Positions 23,721 to 34,483 of a DNA stretch of 64,000 nucleotides are shown piece by piece. This stretch comes from Luscinia megarhynchos (taxonomy: Eukaryota; Chordata; Aves; Passeriformes; Turdidae): NCBI GenBank assembly GCA_034336665.1, contig JAPFBE010000003.1:65887352-65951351 (forward strand), given 5' to 3'. The first letter of the stretch is position 1. Each line of letters starts with the position of its first letter. The notes under the pieces are model-generated. The model was not told the DNA's origin. It made no database searches and saw only the letters and a list, made by a program, of their open reading frames with translations. The position numbers were made by a program, and so were the translations under genes.

Positions 23721-24610
23721 CCCTCTAGTGCATATAGAATGTATCAGGGCAACAGTGAAGCTGAGCCCAGCTTTTACACATCCTGGACAGCTCTAAACAC
23801 AGTGTTTTTAGAGAGAGAACTCTGTTTTAGGAAAACTAGTTAAGTCCTACCCAATCTCAAAAGGTGCAACTAACCACATTGGGGAGAAGGATCTGTAAAT
23901 CACTTACTCTGGTCTGTAACTTTTTGTGGATTTAGTGGCATGAGATCCCTCAGTCTCATGGAACCCAGACGTAAGCCTAGAATTTATTATTCAGGAAGCA
24001 CTGCAGGGAAATACCCACTGTGAACAGACACAAGTTGGTTACATTCTCCAAGGGAGTCATGGAAAGAGCGGATTTTGCAATTAGTAATTTTTCATTAAGA
24101 AATTAATTGTGTCTCAGTACCTATGTGTGTAAAGTACTTTGACATTCATTGTTACTGATTGTGATGTGCAGATACAACCGATGTTGCAGATGGTGCCAGA
24201 CCAAATGAATATGGACAGTGTCAGGAATTTGACTACTGCTTGGTGCAGGTGTTTGGGATACTAGAAGTGAAGTTCACTTCTTCCACCTCACAAGGTGGAG
24301 GAAATGGTAGAATAGATCAAGGATGAGCTGGCATCTGTTGTGAAGCAGCTGAAGATGGGATAACCCAAGAGGATAATTCATGTGCTGAAATAGGAGCAGA
24401 TGTTAATTAAGACAGCCTGTCTGGCCATTCGGGTGCCAGTTCTGTAGCATGTGTCATCAGTACAGGCTTGACAAACAGCCTGTTCGTGAAATTTTGGTGT
24501 TGCTTGACATCATAATTTGTTAGAAGGTGGAGATGCTGTGGAAAATTTAATCATTGGAGCAAACCCAAATTCCAATTTGATGTTAAAACCAACTAGGTGC
24601 CATTTTGACG

Positions 24611-24643
<33 letters not shown>

Positions 24644-27519
24644 TGAGAAGTTCAATACAAAACTAGTTGCTTTTGCTAGAAACAAAATAAAGCTGCAACA
24701 GAATTTTCATATTAGACTGAGCAGGTTACTGCACTTTAAAACTTCTGCTGCAGTGTGGAACTGTTTTCCAAAACAATTTGCCCCAAACCTTTTCTTCAAC
24801 TAAATTCCTTTCTTATTCTCTCGTCTTGGGTGCAATACCATGCTGATGCAGTATGTGGCCTTCAGTCCAAGAATTAGCTTGGTTTTCTTCATCTAGGAAA
24901 TTTTCCACAAACTTAGTATGTGGAAAACTGCATTCATAAAAGGGTTTCTGCCCTGTCCTTCCTGGATTAGAGCAATACTCCTTAAAAACTCATGCAAGAA
25001 CCCTTAAAAGACAGGACTTCAGAATGTTATCTTCTCTCAATACAATGGACATTATGACTGTGCAAGATCAATGTGTTGAATACAAGTTAAAGGTTAAATT
25101 TGCCAATTTAGTGTCTGAAAGATTAAAAGCAGTTTTAAAATAGAATTTAGTAAATTTCTGAGCTACTTTGACTTTGAAAAGTCAAGTAGTCAAATACAAT
25201 AATGAAGTAAGGGTTATGTTACATTATTTTCTCGTGGCTTCTTTGGGTTCCTTTTTCTCTCACGTTGTGAACCTATTAATCATTTTAAAAAATATATCCT
25301 TATTGTATTATATCTTGAAGTTAGTAGTTCCACGGTATTTTTTATATTTTACTGTATTCATTATGCAGAGACATAGCGGTGTGCTTAAATACAGACACAT
25401 AAAATCATAGAAATGCACACTTGAGCTTAGTGAAAGAAAATTAAGGCAGGTGTGTGGAGCCACTGTAAAGGAAAATGCAGAAAAGCCATAAACCACCTTA
25501 AGTGTGTTTAAAATTCAATTTAGTTTGCTCTAGAGCATCAAAAAACACAGGAGGTTTCATCATTCATATAGGTATGGCTTGTGTCACTTCTGAAAACTTT
25601 TCTGAAAAAATCAGTGACTTGAGGCAGAAGCCTTCATGCAGGAAGGCAGCAAAAAGAAAGAAAGTGACTGGACAGGAATGAAAATCAAAACTCCATACAC
25701 CGACACATTTAAGAAGTGTAATAAGTTTAAGGGAAAATGATTCGTCTTGGAAATGGTGTTTCCTTTAACAGAGATTAACACATATCTTCATGTTAATATT
25801 TCTGCAGCTTTTCTTCTGCAAAACTGCTAAGGTCCTTAAGACCCATCTTAAGTGAATGTGTTGGGGATCAGAAGGATCCAGATTCCTCTAAATTTTATGT
25901 GATGTCCATGAAGAGCTTTCATTTTCCCAGAAACCTACATGCATGGCTTTGCCTGCTGACTTGAGAGATGGAAGAGACTTCCTTGATAATTTCAGATATG
26001 TATCCATACAGTTCTTAGAAGTGAAAATGTTGCTAACTGCTGAGTTTACTCACCCACTTTCCAGGATGTAGGTGCCACAATTTAGTTGTCTATCCAACAG
26101 CTCTGTAAATACTTAAGCAACGCTGTAGTGGGATATTAAGGAATATTGCCTTTGAAATATTTTATCTTCAATATAGAAGGCACACATAAATCTACTTTTG
26201 GAATGAAAGAGTCTTTTGTATTATATTTTTTTTCTTAAGGATTTTGTGTTGGGAATTAATCTGGCTTCCTCCCACAGTCCCTGTAGGCACACCCATCAGT
26301 GACTGAGAGACTTTCTTTTACACAGAGATTCATTTAAGAACAGAGGAGCCCCATCCGTGCAGCAAGAGCAGAATATGATATTTGGTCCCTGAAATTGTTC
26401 CACAAAATCATTATTTACAGATCTCGGCTGTACATCAGAGAGAATTTTTATCTGAGCAGATTTAATAGGGAGGAGTGTTAAATAGCATTGGTATTTTTTA
26501 CTTGGAGGTTACTGATTTACTACCCGAAGCTGTACAATACGTTAATTACCAGAACAATTGGACCTATTGAAGTTCTGAAGTGAAAGCCAGAAATTATCAG
26601 ATAAATTTAGAGTTGTGTAATTTTCTCATACCCCTTCACTTGGAAAGCCTTTCTGCTTCCAGTATAGGATGAGGTCTGGCAGCGGGGTTAACCCTGACCC
26701 CTGAGTGTTCTATATAGACTTGTTCATTTCTGCCACATTCTTTCAGTTTAAATTTAGATTTGCTGGCAGCTATTATGCCTCTTGCAATAAGCCTCATGAC
26801 CAAACATTGAAACAAATACGCCTTTCATCACAGATGTTTTTTGCCGAATCAGATTAGTGAAGAACACTTGAAAGCCGAAAAACAATGTGCAGAAGCCTTT
26901 GGTCCAAAAGCCACTAACCTTTGAATGTCTGGAACTTATTTTTTTCAAGGTGTTAGAAAAGAGCAAGTAAGTGTTTAGATAATTGGGCACAATCTTGCAC
27001 CTTGTTTTACCTCTAATTTGTTGAAATTTCATTGGTAGTAATGAAATTTCAGCTATGTGAATGAATACAGGGTCAGGATGCGTATGAATGTGTACATGTA
27101 ACAAAGTCATTAAGCTATTCTAAAATAGACTGTGGTTGCTGTAGGAAGTAGCAACATAGAACTGAGTTTTATGCTTGGCTGATTGCTAAATATATCTTAG
27201 TAAATCTTATTTGTTGGGTTAATTCTTCTATACAATAGCTATCTTAAGCACAATAGCTGCATCTGTAACTGATTTTAAGACTTAATTTTCTATTTTCCGT
27301 GTAGGGTGATGCTTGTTCTATGATTGCGAGTTTTTTAATCTAGCGTGAGTACGTGGGATTTGAGAAATCTATAGAGCAAAGGAGTTCACTTTTAAGGCCA
27401 ATAATTTGTTCTTGGCCTAGAATATGCCATGATCTTCATAGACAATGTTGTTCTACCTTGAAACACTTGTTGGACAAAGGATTCTCTGGTCTCACTTTCT
27501 ACAGCTGCTCATCTGTCAA
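23721..27519. other. Intron-like DNA, nothing coding
   Basis: About 3.8 kb of AT-rich sequence. It contains a (GTTTT)n run at about 24610-24641. No exon, RNA gene or clear transposon was found. The minus-strand frame 26754-27110 has no recognisable similarity. Confidence 0.5.
24610..24641 (+). repeat. (GTTTT)n simple repeat
   Basis: About six units of GTTTT ending in a T run. Confidence 0.95.
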
Positions 27520-27800
27520 GGCTAGGACATGAGGAAATGGTCTCAAATTGCACCATGGAAGGTTTAGACTGGATATTAGGATTTTTTTTTTTTTTTTTTT
27601 CCCGCTGAAAGGTTTGTCAAGCATTGGAACAGGCTGCCCAGGGAAGTGATGAGTCACCATCCCTGAAGGTGTTTAAAAGATATGTAGCTGCAGCACTGAG
27701 GGACGTGGATTAGTGGTAGACTTGGCAGTGCTTGGTTAGCAGTTGGATTTGATAATGCTAAAGGTCTTTTCTAAATGAAATGATTCTGTGTTCTAAGGTA
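27520..27800 (+). mobile_element. CR1 LINE, 3' end fragment with expanded T tract
   Basis: The plus strand begins 'aggacatgaggaaatggtct', then 'ggatattagga', then a 19-T run, then 'ggaacaggctgcccagggaa', 'gtttaaaagatatgtagct', and finally 'ggatttgataatgctaaagg'. The T run at 27582-27600 replaces the usual short mixed A/T tract here, so it looks like a later expansion inside the copy. Confidence 0.92.
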
Positions 27801-29697
27801 GCATGTAAAAAGTGTTTTTGTAAAGCACTTCTGTTTCTATGCTTTCAAGGTTCTTCAAAAGGTAACAGCGTTCCTAAGCATTGCTGAATGGCTATGGCTC
27901 CAACAAAGAAAGACCTTGAGAATATATGGAGTGTTCTCTCTGTAACCTTTTAGGTAAAAAAGCCAATGAATAAAGCATGCTGTGATTCTCTAGATATTTT
28001 AAGGTGAGATTTTTTTCCTTCTGAAGGGCAAGACACAAAAGCTTCTAAAGGCGCCCTGACCCTGCTGCCTTTGCAGTTGCTATGGGCAGGAAACTGGTGC
28101 TCAGATCTTCGGAGCACTTTGATAGTGTCCAACCTAGTTGCTGGGGCTGAACACTGTGGAGCTGTGTTCCTCATGAATGGATTAGGCAAAATTTATTCAC
28201 TGACTAGAAGTCCTACTGTGCAGGCTGTATATTTTTGAATGTAAGTAGCATCATGTTTTTTTTCTGTTTAGCAGGAATTTCAGGCAACCTTTGAAATACG
28301 TAGCCAATCAGCATTTGTTCCAAATGGTGCTTTTGTGCCAAATTTCCAATTAATGAATGGCATTTGCTAGCTAGACCCATTTGGCTTTATCTTCAAGGAT
28401 AATGAAACCCCATCTTTTTCCTCATCCCCTTAATAGACACAATATAGAGTCTTACTGAACTAAAAAAAAAAAAAAAAAAACTGAATGGAAATGCTAGGAG
28501 ATTTATAGTTTGGTAAAACTCCTTAGGACTTGCATTTTTTAGAAATGACTGTGATTTGAATTCTGTAGCATTAAAACAAGAAATTCATTAAAATAAGGGG
28601 GTTTGGCTCATACAGTTGTTTGAAATAACATTAGTGAATATTGAAGGTAGTGTTCCAGTGGGTAAATATTTGTCGAGATAAAGGTGAAATGTGCTTCCCT
28701 GTACTTTTTATTGTAATGCAATATCATGTGTGCTGTTGCATACATTTGGAGTCTTAGAAATTATTTGAAGTCTTCATGAGTTTTTGTCTTTGCATTTTTA
28801 TGGAAAATGCTAAATTGGAGGCACCTCTCAAACACCCCTCAAAATACTCTTTTTTTGTCATGGAACGGGTCTGTTTCAACATGTGGAAGTTGCTCCTGTC
28901 GTATTAAACTCAGAAATACAAACTTCTGAAATAAGTTCAGTGTTTGTCACAAGAACAATTTTTGCATAGCTCACAGAAACCAAACACACTTTGCTCATTT
29001 TCCTGTGTGATTGTTGCTTCAGAATTGTTTACTATTGTTAAGTAAGAAAACATATTCTTGCAGCCCCTTTTTCGTAAATTGCATTTTAACTGTTTTGAGA
29101 AATAGAACATTCATATTAGATTTTCGCAGAATTTATACGTTATTGTTTGTAGAATTTGGGCAGGTGTCAGTGTTTTGTCCTTGTTGAGTCTTCTTTTGAG
29201 TGTTCTTTAGTATTGGAAAGATCAGTATGTGAGGAAGCAAAACCAAAGGAAAACATTTGCTTTGTTTGCAAATGAGTGTTGTGGACATATACCAATATGC
29301 ACATTTCCTGTGTGAGATAATTTCACTCAGAATGGATTCAATATGAGAAGTGTCTTTTGATACTCATTTTCTGTGGAGCGTCCTGTAGTTTACTTGGAAA
29401 TAGTTGGTAAGACAATGGGAAGCAATCAAAGTATCTCTTTAAATCATTTTAATAGCTGTAGAGTGGAAGTACAGCTTAGCACTTACAACAGCATTTTGGG
29501 CAAAGAACTCAGAGGTTGTAAAAAATTGTGAAATTCCAAATAAAGATTTGGAGAAGTAAAAATAGGGATATTTATTTTTCTGTGCTTTGAAACAATTCCT
29601 ATGAAGATCATACTAGCCCTTCTGAAAGGAGAATGTGTCTGTTGCTAATATGGGACTCAGTGTCTCATGATTTGGGACCTTAGTTACTGTGGAGAAA
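27801..29697. other. Intron-like DNA
   Basis: No gene or transposon recognised. A 19-A run lies at 28462-28480. Confidence 0.5.
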
Positions 29698-29865
29698 ATG
29701 AATAATTCCATTAGTAATAATATATGTCAGTGTAATAGTGGAGTGAATCTCCTGGATTCTATTTGTAAAGGTTTTTTTCCTACAATAAAGAGCCAATTAC
29801 AGTTATCTTTCTGTCCCACTTGTGAAACCCTCCTAAGGAAACAAAGTGCCATAAAGATTTATCAG
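29698..29865 (+). CDS. Speculative alternative first coding exon
   Basis: An ATG at 29698 (A at -3) opens 56 codons ending at CAG|GTAAGA, a strong donor (GT at 29866). The exon would end in phase 0, the same phase as the acceptor 950 bp downstream at 30815, so it could splice to it without a frame break. The peptide is Asn/Ser/Cys-rich with a CPTC pair near its middle; I recognise nothing in it. A promoter is not evident: the region is AT-rich with no CpG cluster. A chance frame beside a chance donor is quite possible. Confidence 0.25.
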
Positions 29866-30814
29866 GTAAGAGTAATAACAGTACTCATCTATCTTCCCTA
29901 GGTTCTGAGGAGTGTTGGTTATGATGCTCTTAGGATTATGGTAGGATGAAAATGCATTATTACTGTTTGTCTGCTCGTGCTCACTATGGAATTATCTTCT
30001 GTGCAAAGATATGTATTGTTTGTGAAAGGAAGGAGGATGAAAGAACTGAAGTAGCTTCAGGACAGAGACATCTGGGGAGCAGTAGCTGCCTGTGTTGACA
30101 AGGAGGTCAGTGTGACTAGTTTTTATAGTGGATCATTGGAAGTGATGTGAAGAAAGAAAACAAGGCATAAAGCAGCAGTATGCATAGGGACCACCATGGA
30201 AAGATGCTTAAGGAGAGTACTGGAAAGGATTTTGAGAAAACTAAGGAATAAGAAAAGTATCTTTGTCGATTACATTACAATGGATTAAAATTTTTGTTAT
30301 ACAGTAAAGCTCTTCAAATAAAAAGGAAAGATGCATTCTATTGACAAAGTGAAGAATAAAGTATTCCCACCCTATGGGCAGAGGATTTTACAAGTCTTAT
30401 ATTTAGAATTATAGTAAGGAATACAATACAGTGCACATTATGACCTTCAGTATTCTGGTTCCTGTTGGCAGCGAGCAATCAGAGGAGAGATGCTGAAATA
30501 GAAGTGGCTTAAGAAGAGGCATTAAAGTACTTTAGTTTTACTTTTGGTTCTTCTTAGCTTGAAATAGCAGCGGGTCACCCAAGATGAAGTGTTAGAAAGC
30601 CATTCAGATATACAAAAGTCATTTGATTATGTAAAACAACTATGAATATGTGTCATCAGGAGTGATAATTGAAGCTTTCTAAATGGAAGAAATGCTCAAG
30701 GACAGGGAAAGAACTGGTCAGCTTTTTATTTGGGGGCTGGAAGAGAAAATAAGCATCTTCAAGTTACAAACAGCTTGAATATTTTAAGACTTCACTATGT
30801 TTGATTTCTTTTAG
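29866..30814. other. Intron upstream of the 49-codon exon
   Basis: Non-coding. It ends in the T-rich tract 'gatttcttttag' that serves as acceptor for the next exon. Confidence 0.6.
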
Positions 30815-30961
30815 ACCCAACCAGAAAAAGAATCTGAATGGCCAGACTCTATGTCATGGCTTATGAAGAAACTGGAACAGTTGAACTTAGATATTGAAGA
30901 AGCTCTGAGTGCTGGACCTTCTCCCTCCAGTACTCCTTCTTCTAAAAGGCACAAGCAACTG
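30815..30961 (+). CDS. STARD13: Coding exon of a DLC1-family RhoGAP (probably STARD13), helical segment upstream of the SAM domain
   Basis: An internal exon of 147 bp (49 codons, phase 0 at both ends) lies between TTTCTTTTAG and CTG|GTAAGA. Residues 11-31 (DSMSWLMKKLEQLNLDIEEA) form an amphipathic helix, followed by a Ser/Pro-rich LSAGPSPSSTPSSKRH. Recalled human DLC1 (long isoform) has the same layout just before its SAM domain: DSM, then MKLDQLDQDIENALS, SPSGTP and RRH. The identity is clear but partial. Avian DLC1 itself should be much closer to human DLC1, so a paralogue is favoured. STARD13 fits best because of the very long introns; STARD8 is not excluded. These proteins stimulate GTP hydrolysis on RhoA and related GTPases and act on actin and adhesion. 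An in-frame ATG at 30851 could start a shorter form if an upstream exon is non-coding. Confidence 0.8.
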
Positions 30962-33900
30962 GTAAGAATGTGTGTGTGTCATATGATATGTTCTCTAACA
31001 TTTAGCTACAACACTCGTCAAGCCATTGTTTTCAGATCCAGCTGTGTTTCTGAATAGGCCAAGGAGCTCAGGTGTTAGGGTGAAGTTAAAAGTTTTCACT
31101 AAATAAAATTAAATCTCTAATTTCATTAGGTAACTAATGGTCAAATATCCAGAACTGTGATAGGGTGTGCTTGTAAATTTTCTGTCAGTATGACTTAAAA
31201 TTATTAAACACCATTTTGGTTTTTTCTAGGAATATTTGCTTGTGTGTTTTTCAGATTGTTAATTTAGGTGCTAGCCTATTATTACTTGTTATATTTATTT
31301 AAAGATATAACAGCAAGTGAGACACTATCTTCATTTAGAGTTGAGCTAGTGTCCTGGTCACCCCAGCACAACTAAATATTTTTTTTTCTTTCTTTTTTTT
31401 TATTTGAATAGTTGATTTAGAGCTGCAATTCTCTAGTTAAGAATATTTTTTGATTACAGATATCATCAGATGATGACAAACAGTTCCTCAAGCTTTTATT
31501 TTTAGGGTAAAGGGAATTAAAGTAGCACTGACATTATTTTATTAAATTTTGAATAAGCAAGGTTTTTTATATAAGCAATTAATGGAGAATGACCAGCATG
31601 AGAAATAGAAGTGTTGTTCTCTGCTTCAGGCTATGATTAAATTCAGTTCTTAAGATAGAATTGTGTGGATTTTTAGCTCTGAATGTTGGCTTGTAATTCG
31701 TGGAAGGTGATCTTTTGTGAATGTTTTTGCTGTCACTGCTGCTTCATTTTGTAAAAGTAAATTCTTAAAGTAAGCATCCTTGTGGATCATCACAATGTAA
31801 ATGTTCATGTCTCTCTAGGTGGTATGTTCAGAATCTTGCACTGTCTCTCATTTCTTTCTTACTGTATGTGTCAGCCAGTCAGAACCAGCTCTGTCCAACT
31901 GAATTAATTTCAAAATTAATTTGCCTATTAAGGGACAATGTTCTGTCTTCTTGCAGGAGAATGCTCAACGTGTTCTGTCAAAATACAGTGGCAGTGTAGT
32001 CTTCTTTTCTGTCTGAAAGTGAAATCCCAGCCATCAGATTTTAAACACTTCCCATTGTGACACAGTCTGATAACCAGTGATCCAAACACCAATTATTTTA
32101 TGGCTGTGCCTATTCTACTGAGGTAAAATCTGTGGTTTGGTTAGGCATCATTCTTTTTTCCATGATGGCTTGAAGATCACAGGATATGACTTCAAACCCT
32201 TCCCTGAAGCATTCAGTGAAGGGCATATTGCATATAAACTGCAGAAAAAATCTTAATAGGTGACATTTTCAAATGAACTTTGATACATAAGAATAGCATA
32301 ATTAGAAATGGTTGCACAGAGAATGCCATCACCAGTATCACAGATGCTTGTACTTCTCTTCCTGAGGCCTAGTGGCAAGACACCTTCTAAGTACAGAGTG
32401 GCCTGAACTTTCATCACAGCCTTTTTCCTGGGACATATGCTGCCACCAAAAGCCTCTACTAGGGTGTTAGGATGTTCCCAACACCAGCCCCAAAGTTGTT
32501 TTACTTGATGAGATATTTGAGCAGTTGCAGTCCTCTTTATCAAGCCTCGTCTTCTTCCCACTCTAAAGAATAGAAGACATATCTTCATTTTTATTGTCTG
32601 TGGACAGGCAAATATGTAAGTCAGCCACGTTTTATTGTAGCCTTTTTGACAAACGGGAAATTACCTTTAAACCTCCAAGAGCCAATTTCAATACAGAAGC
32701 TTCACAGGTCACTTAATGCAAAGATTTTCTGATGAGACTAGCAAGATCAGAGCAAGAAAAGAGTCTTGGAAAATCTGTTGTGGAACTGATGATGGGATAC
32801 CATTTGCTGTCTCCTGCAAAAGAATTTGTACATCAAGAGAATCATCTGCTCTGATTTTAATATTAATGAATAATTTGCCTGAGAATGGTGGCATTAGTTT
32901 TACTTTATAGTCAAAGAAGAGATAGATCCTCATAAATCTCTCCATAAATGTACTGTGAAGAAACAGATATCACAGATCTCAAAATGACAGTTGCAGTGGA
33001 AAAAATAACAGTCTGGTTTTCACACAAGTTGTATGAGTAGTTTGCATTCTATCAGTTCATGCTATTATTTGTACCATATTTCTAACTATAGTTTGTCATT
33101 TGTTCCACACATATCGAATGTTTTCTTCTTGTCACTTACCATGAAACTTGAAAAGAAGGAAGGCCTCTCAAGCATATGTTTACTAATAACTGTGTAAATT
33201 TGGCTTCTAGAAAATGAACTGCTTTTGTATTCTTTGTATGGTTTTATCCTCAGCTGGGTACTGACACAGGAAATTATGATGGACAGTGGTTTTGGGTGAA
33301 CTGTTCAAAGATGTAAGGCTGACTTTGGAGACCCGAGATCTCCAAAGCAGGTGACTGCTGTATGAGTATTTTTTTATTTGTTTTAGTACTTTATTTTTCA
33401 TGAATGACAGGGAAATCCTGTTTGATTATAGTTACCCCATCTTATATTAGAGGTATAACTTCCATTGAACAAAACTTTGCGTAACGCATTCATTTAATGC
33501 TTTTGCATTAGGATATTGTCTTCGAACTTTTGAAGGGCTGCAGACTAATTATTTTGTCATTCTTTCAAAGCCTCCTCATTTTACATCCCCACAAAATATA
33601 CTAACTGGGAACTGGGCAGTTGCTGTTAAAGATCAGCAGCACCTTTGTCACTTTGTGAAGGGGAAGAGCCTCAAAATGGGCTGTTTAGAATGATTGTTCC
33701 CAACTTGAGACTGCTCTTCTTGCTTACTCATCCAGTTATTCCTTGGGCAAACCAGGGTATGTGAAACATGGGGGAATGTTGTGCAGCTGGTTTCTTCCTG
33801 ACACTGCATTCAGTGTGGCCCCAGAGTTAGGACATCCACCTTTTAAAAATGGTGTGGGAGTGGAACAGTTGAGTGAGAACTCCCCAAGTTTGGGGGAATA

Positions 33901-34348
33901 AGGAAAAATTTATTTGAAAAGCTCAGAATCTGTAATTTGAAAATGAGAATTTGCTGGGTCTCTGTTTAGTATACAAAAGTTAACATGAAATAAATTTAAA
34001 AGATTGTTTAAAAATAATTTTAATAAAACCATTTCTCTTTCTAAAAAGTGGTTTAGTTCCTTTAAGTTTAGGGAAGATGTGCTGCTATTGATTAGTTCTC
34101 CAGTTGTGTATATTGGATGTTAAGGAAGCGACTTCCCATAATGGCTTGATGTCTAGCTTAGCAAAGTGTAAAAATGATGCAGCAGGTGCTTTAAAACAAA
34201 AAACAGATTGAAATCAAATGTTTGCCTTACATCAGAGGGGAAAAAAAGGCTTTGAAAAGATAAAATTCCAAAGTTTTTATCTTAGAGTTCACATTAAAAA
34301 TATTTCTGGCTTGTCTTTATTTATAGGGTTTTAAAAATTCTTTTACAG
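30962..34348 (+). other. Intron between the two recognised internal exons
   Basis: A 3,387-bp intron with GT at 30962-30963 and AG at 34347-34348 after a 'ttcttttacag' tract. No transposon was recognised. Minus-strand frames at 32253-32588 and 32709-32945 are not supported as genes. Confidence 0.75.
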
Positions 34349-34483
34349 TCCCCTGTTCAAGTAGAGACAGGCCTTTATGGAGATCATCAAGAAAAAGGAT
34401 CTTGGAAAAACAGAAGAGGAGAGTACCAGGATCTAAATAGTTTACCTTACCAAGTGTCAGCTGGAGCACGACCTAAAACTGAT
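34349..34483 (+). CDS. STARD13: Coding exon of a DLC1-family RhoGAP (probably STARD13), linker before the SAM domain
   Basis: A 135-bp internal exon (45 codons, phase 0 at both ends) lies between TTTTACAG and GAT|GTAAGT. The peptide begins SPVQVETGLYGDHQEKG and ends LNSLPYQVSAGARPKTD. Its end matches the segment that precedes the SAM domain in long DLC1 (LP, then V.NSGTKPKT) in both order and distance. The middle is not conserved, as expected of a disordered linker. Together with the previous exon and the 251-codon exon it would give about 345 residues before the SAM domain. The next exon should start in phase 0 with the EAKEACDWLRA-type SAM sequence; it is not found in the remaining 29.5 kb of the window. 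Confidence 0.78.
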
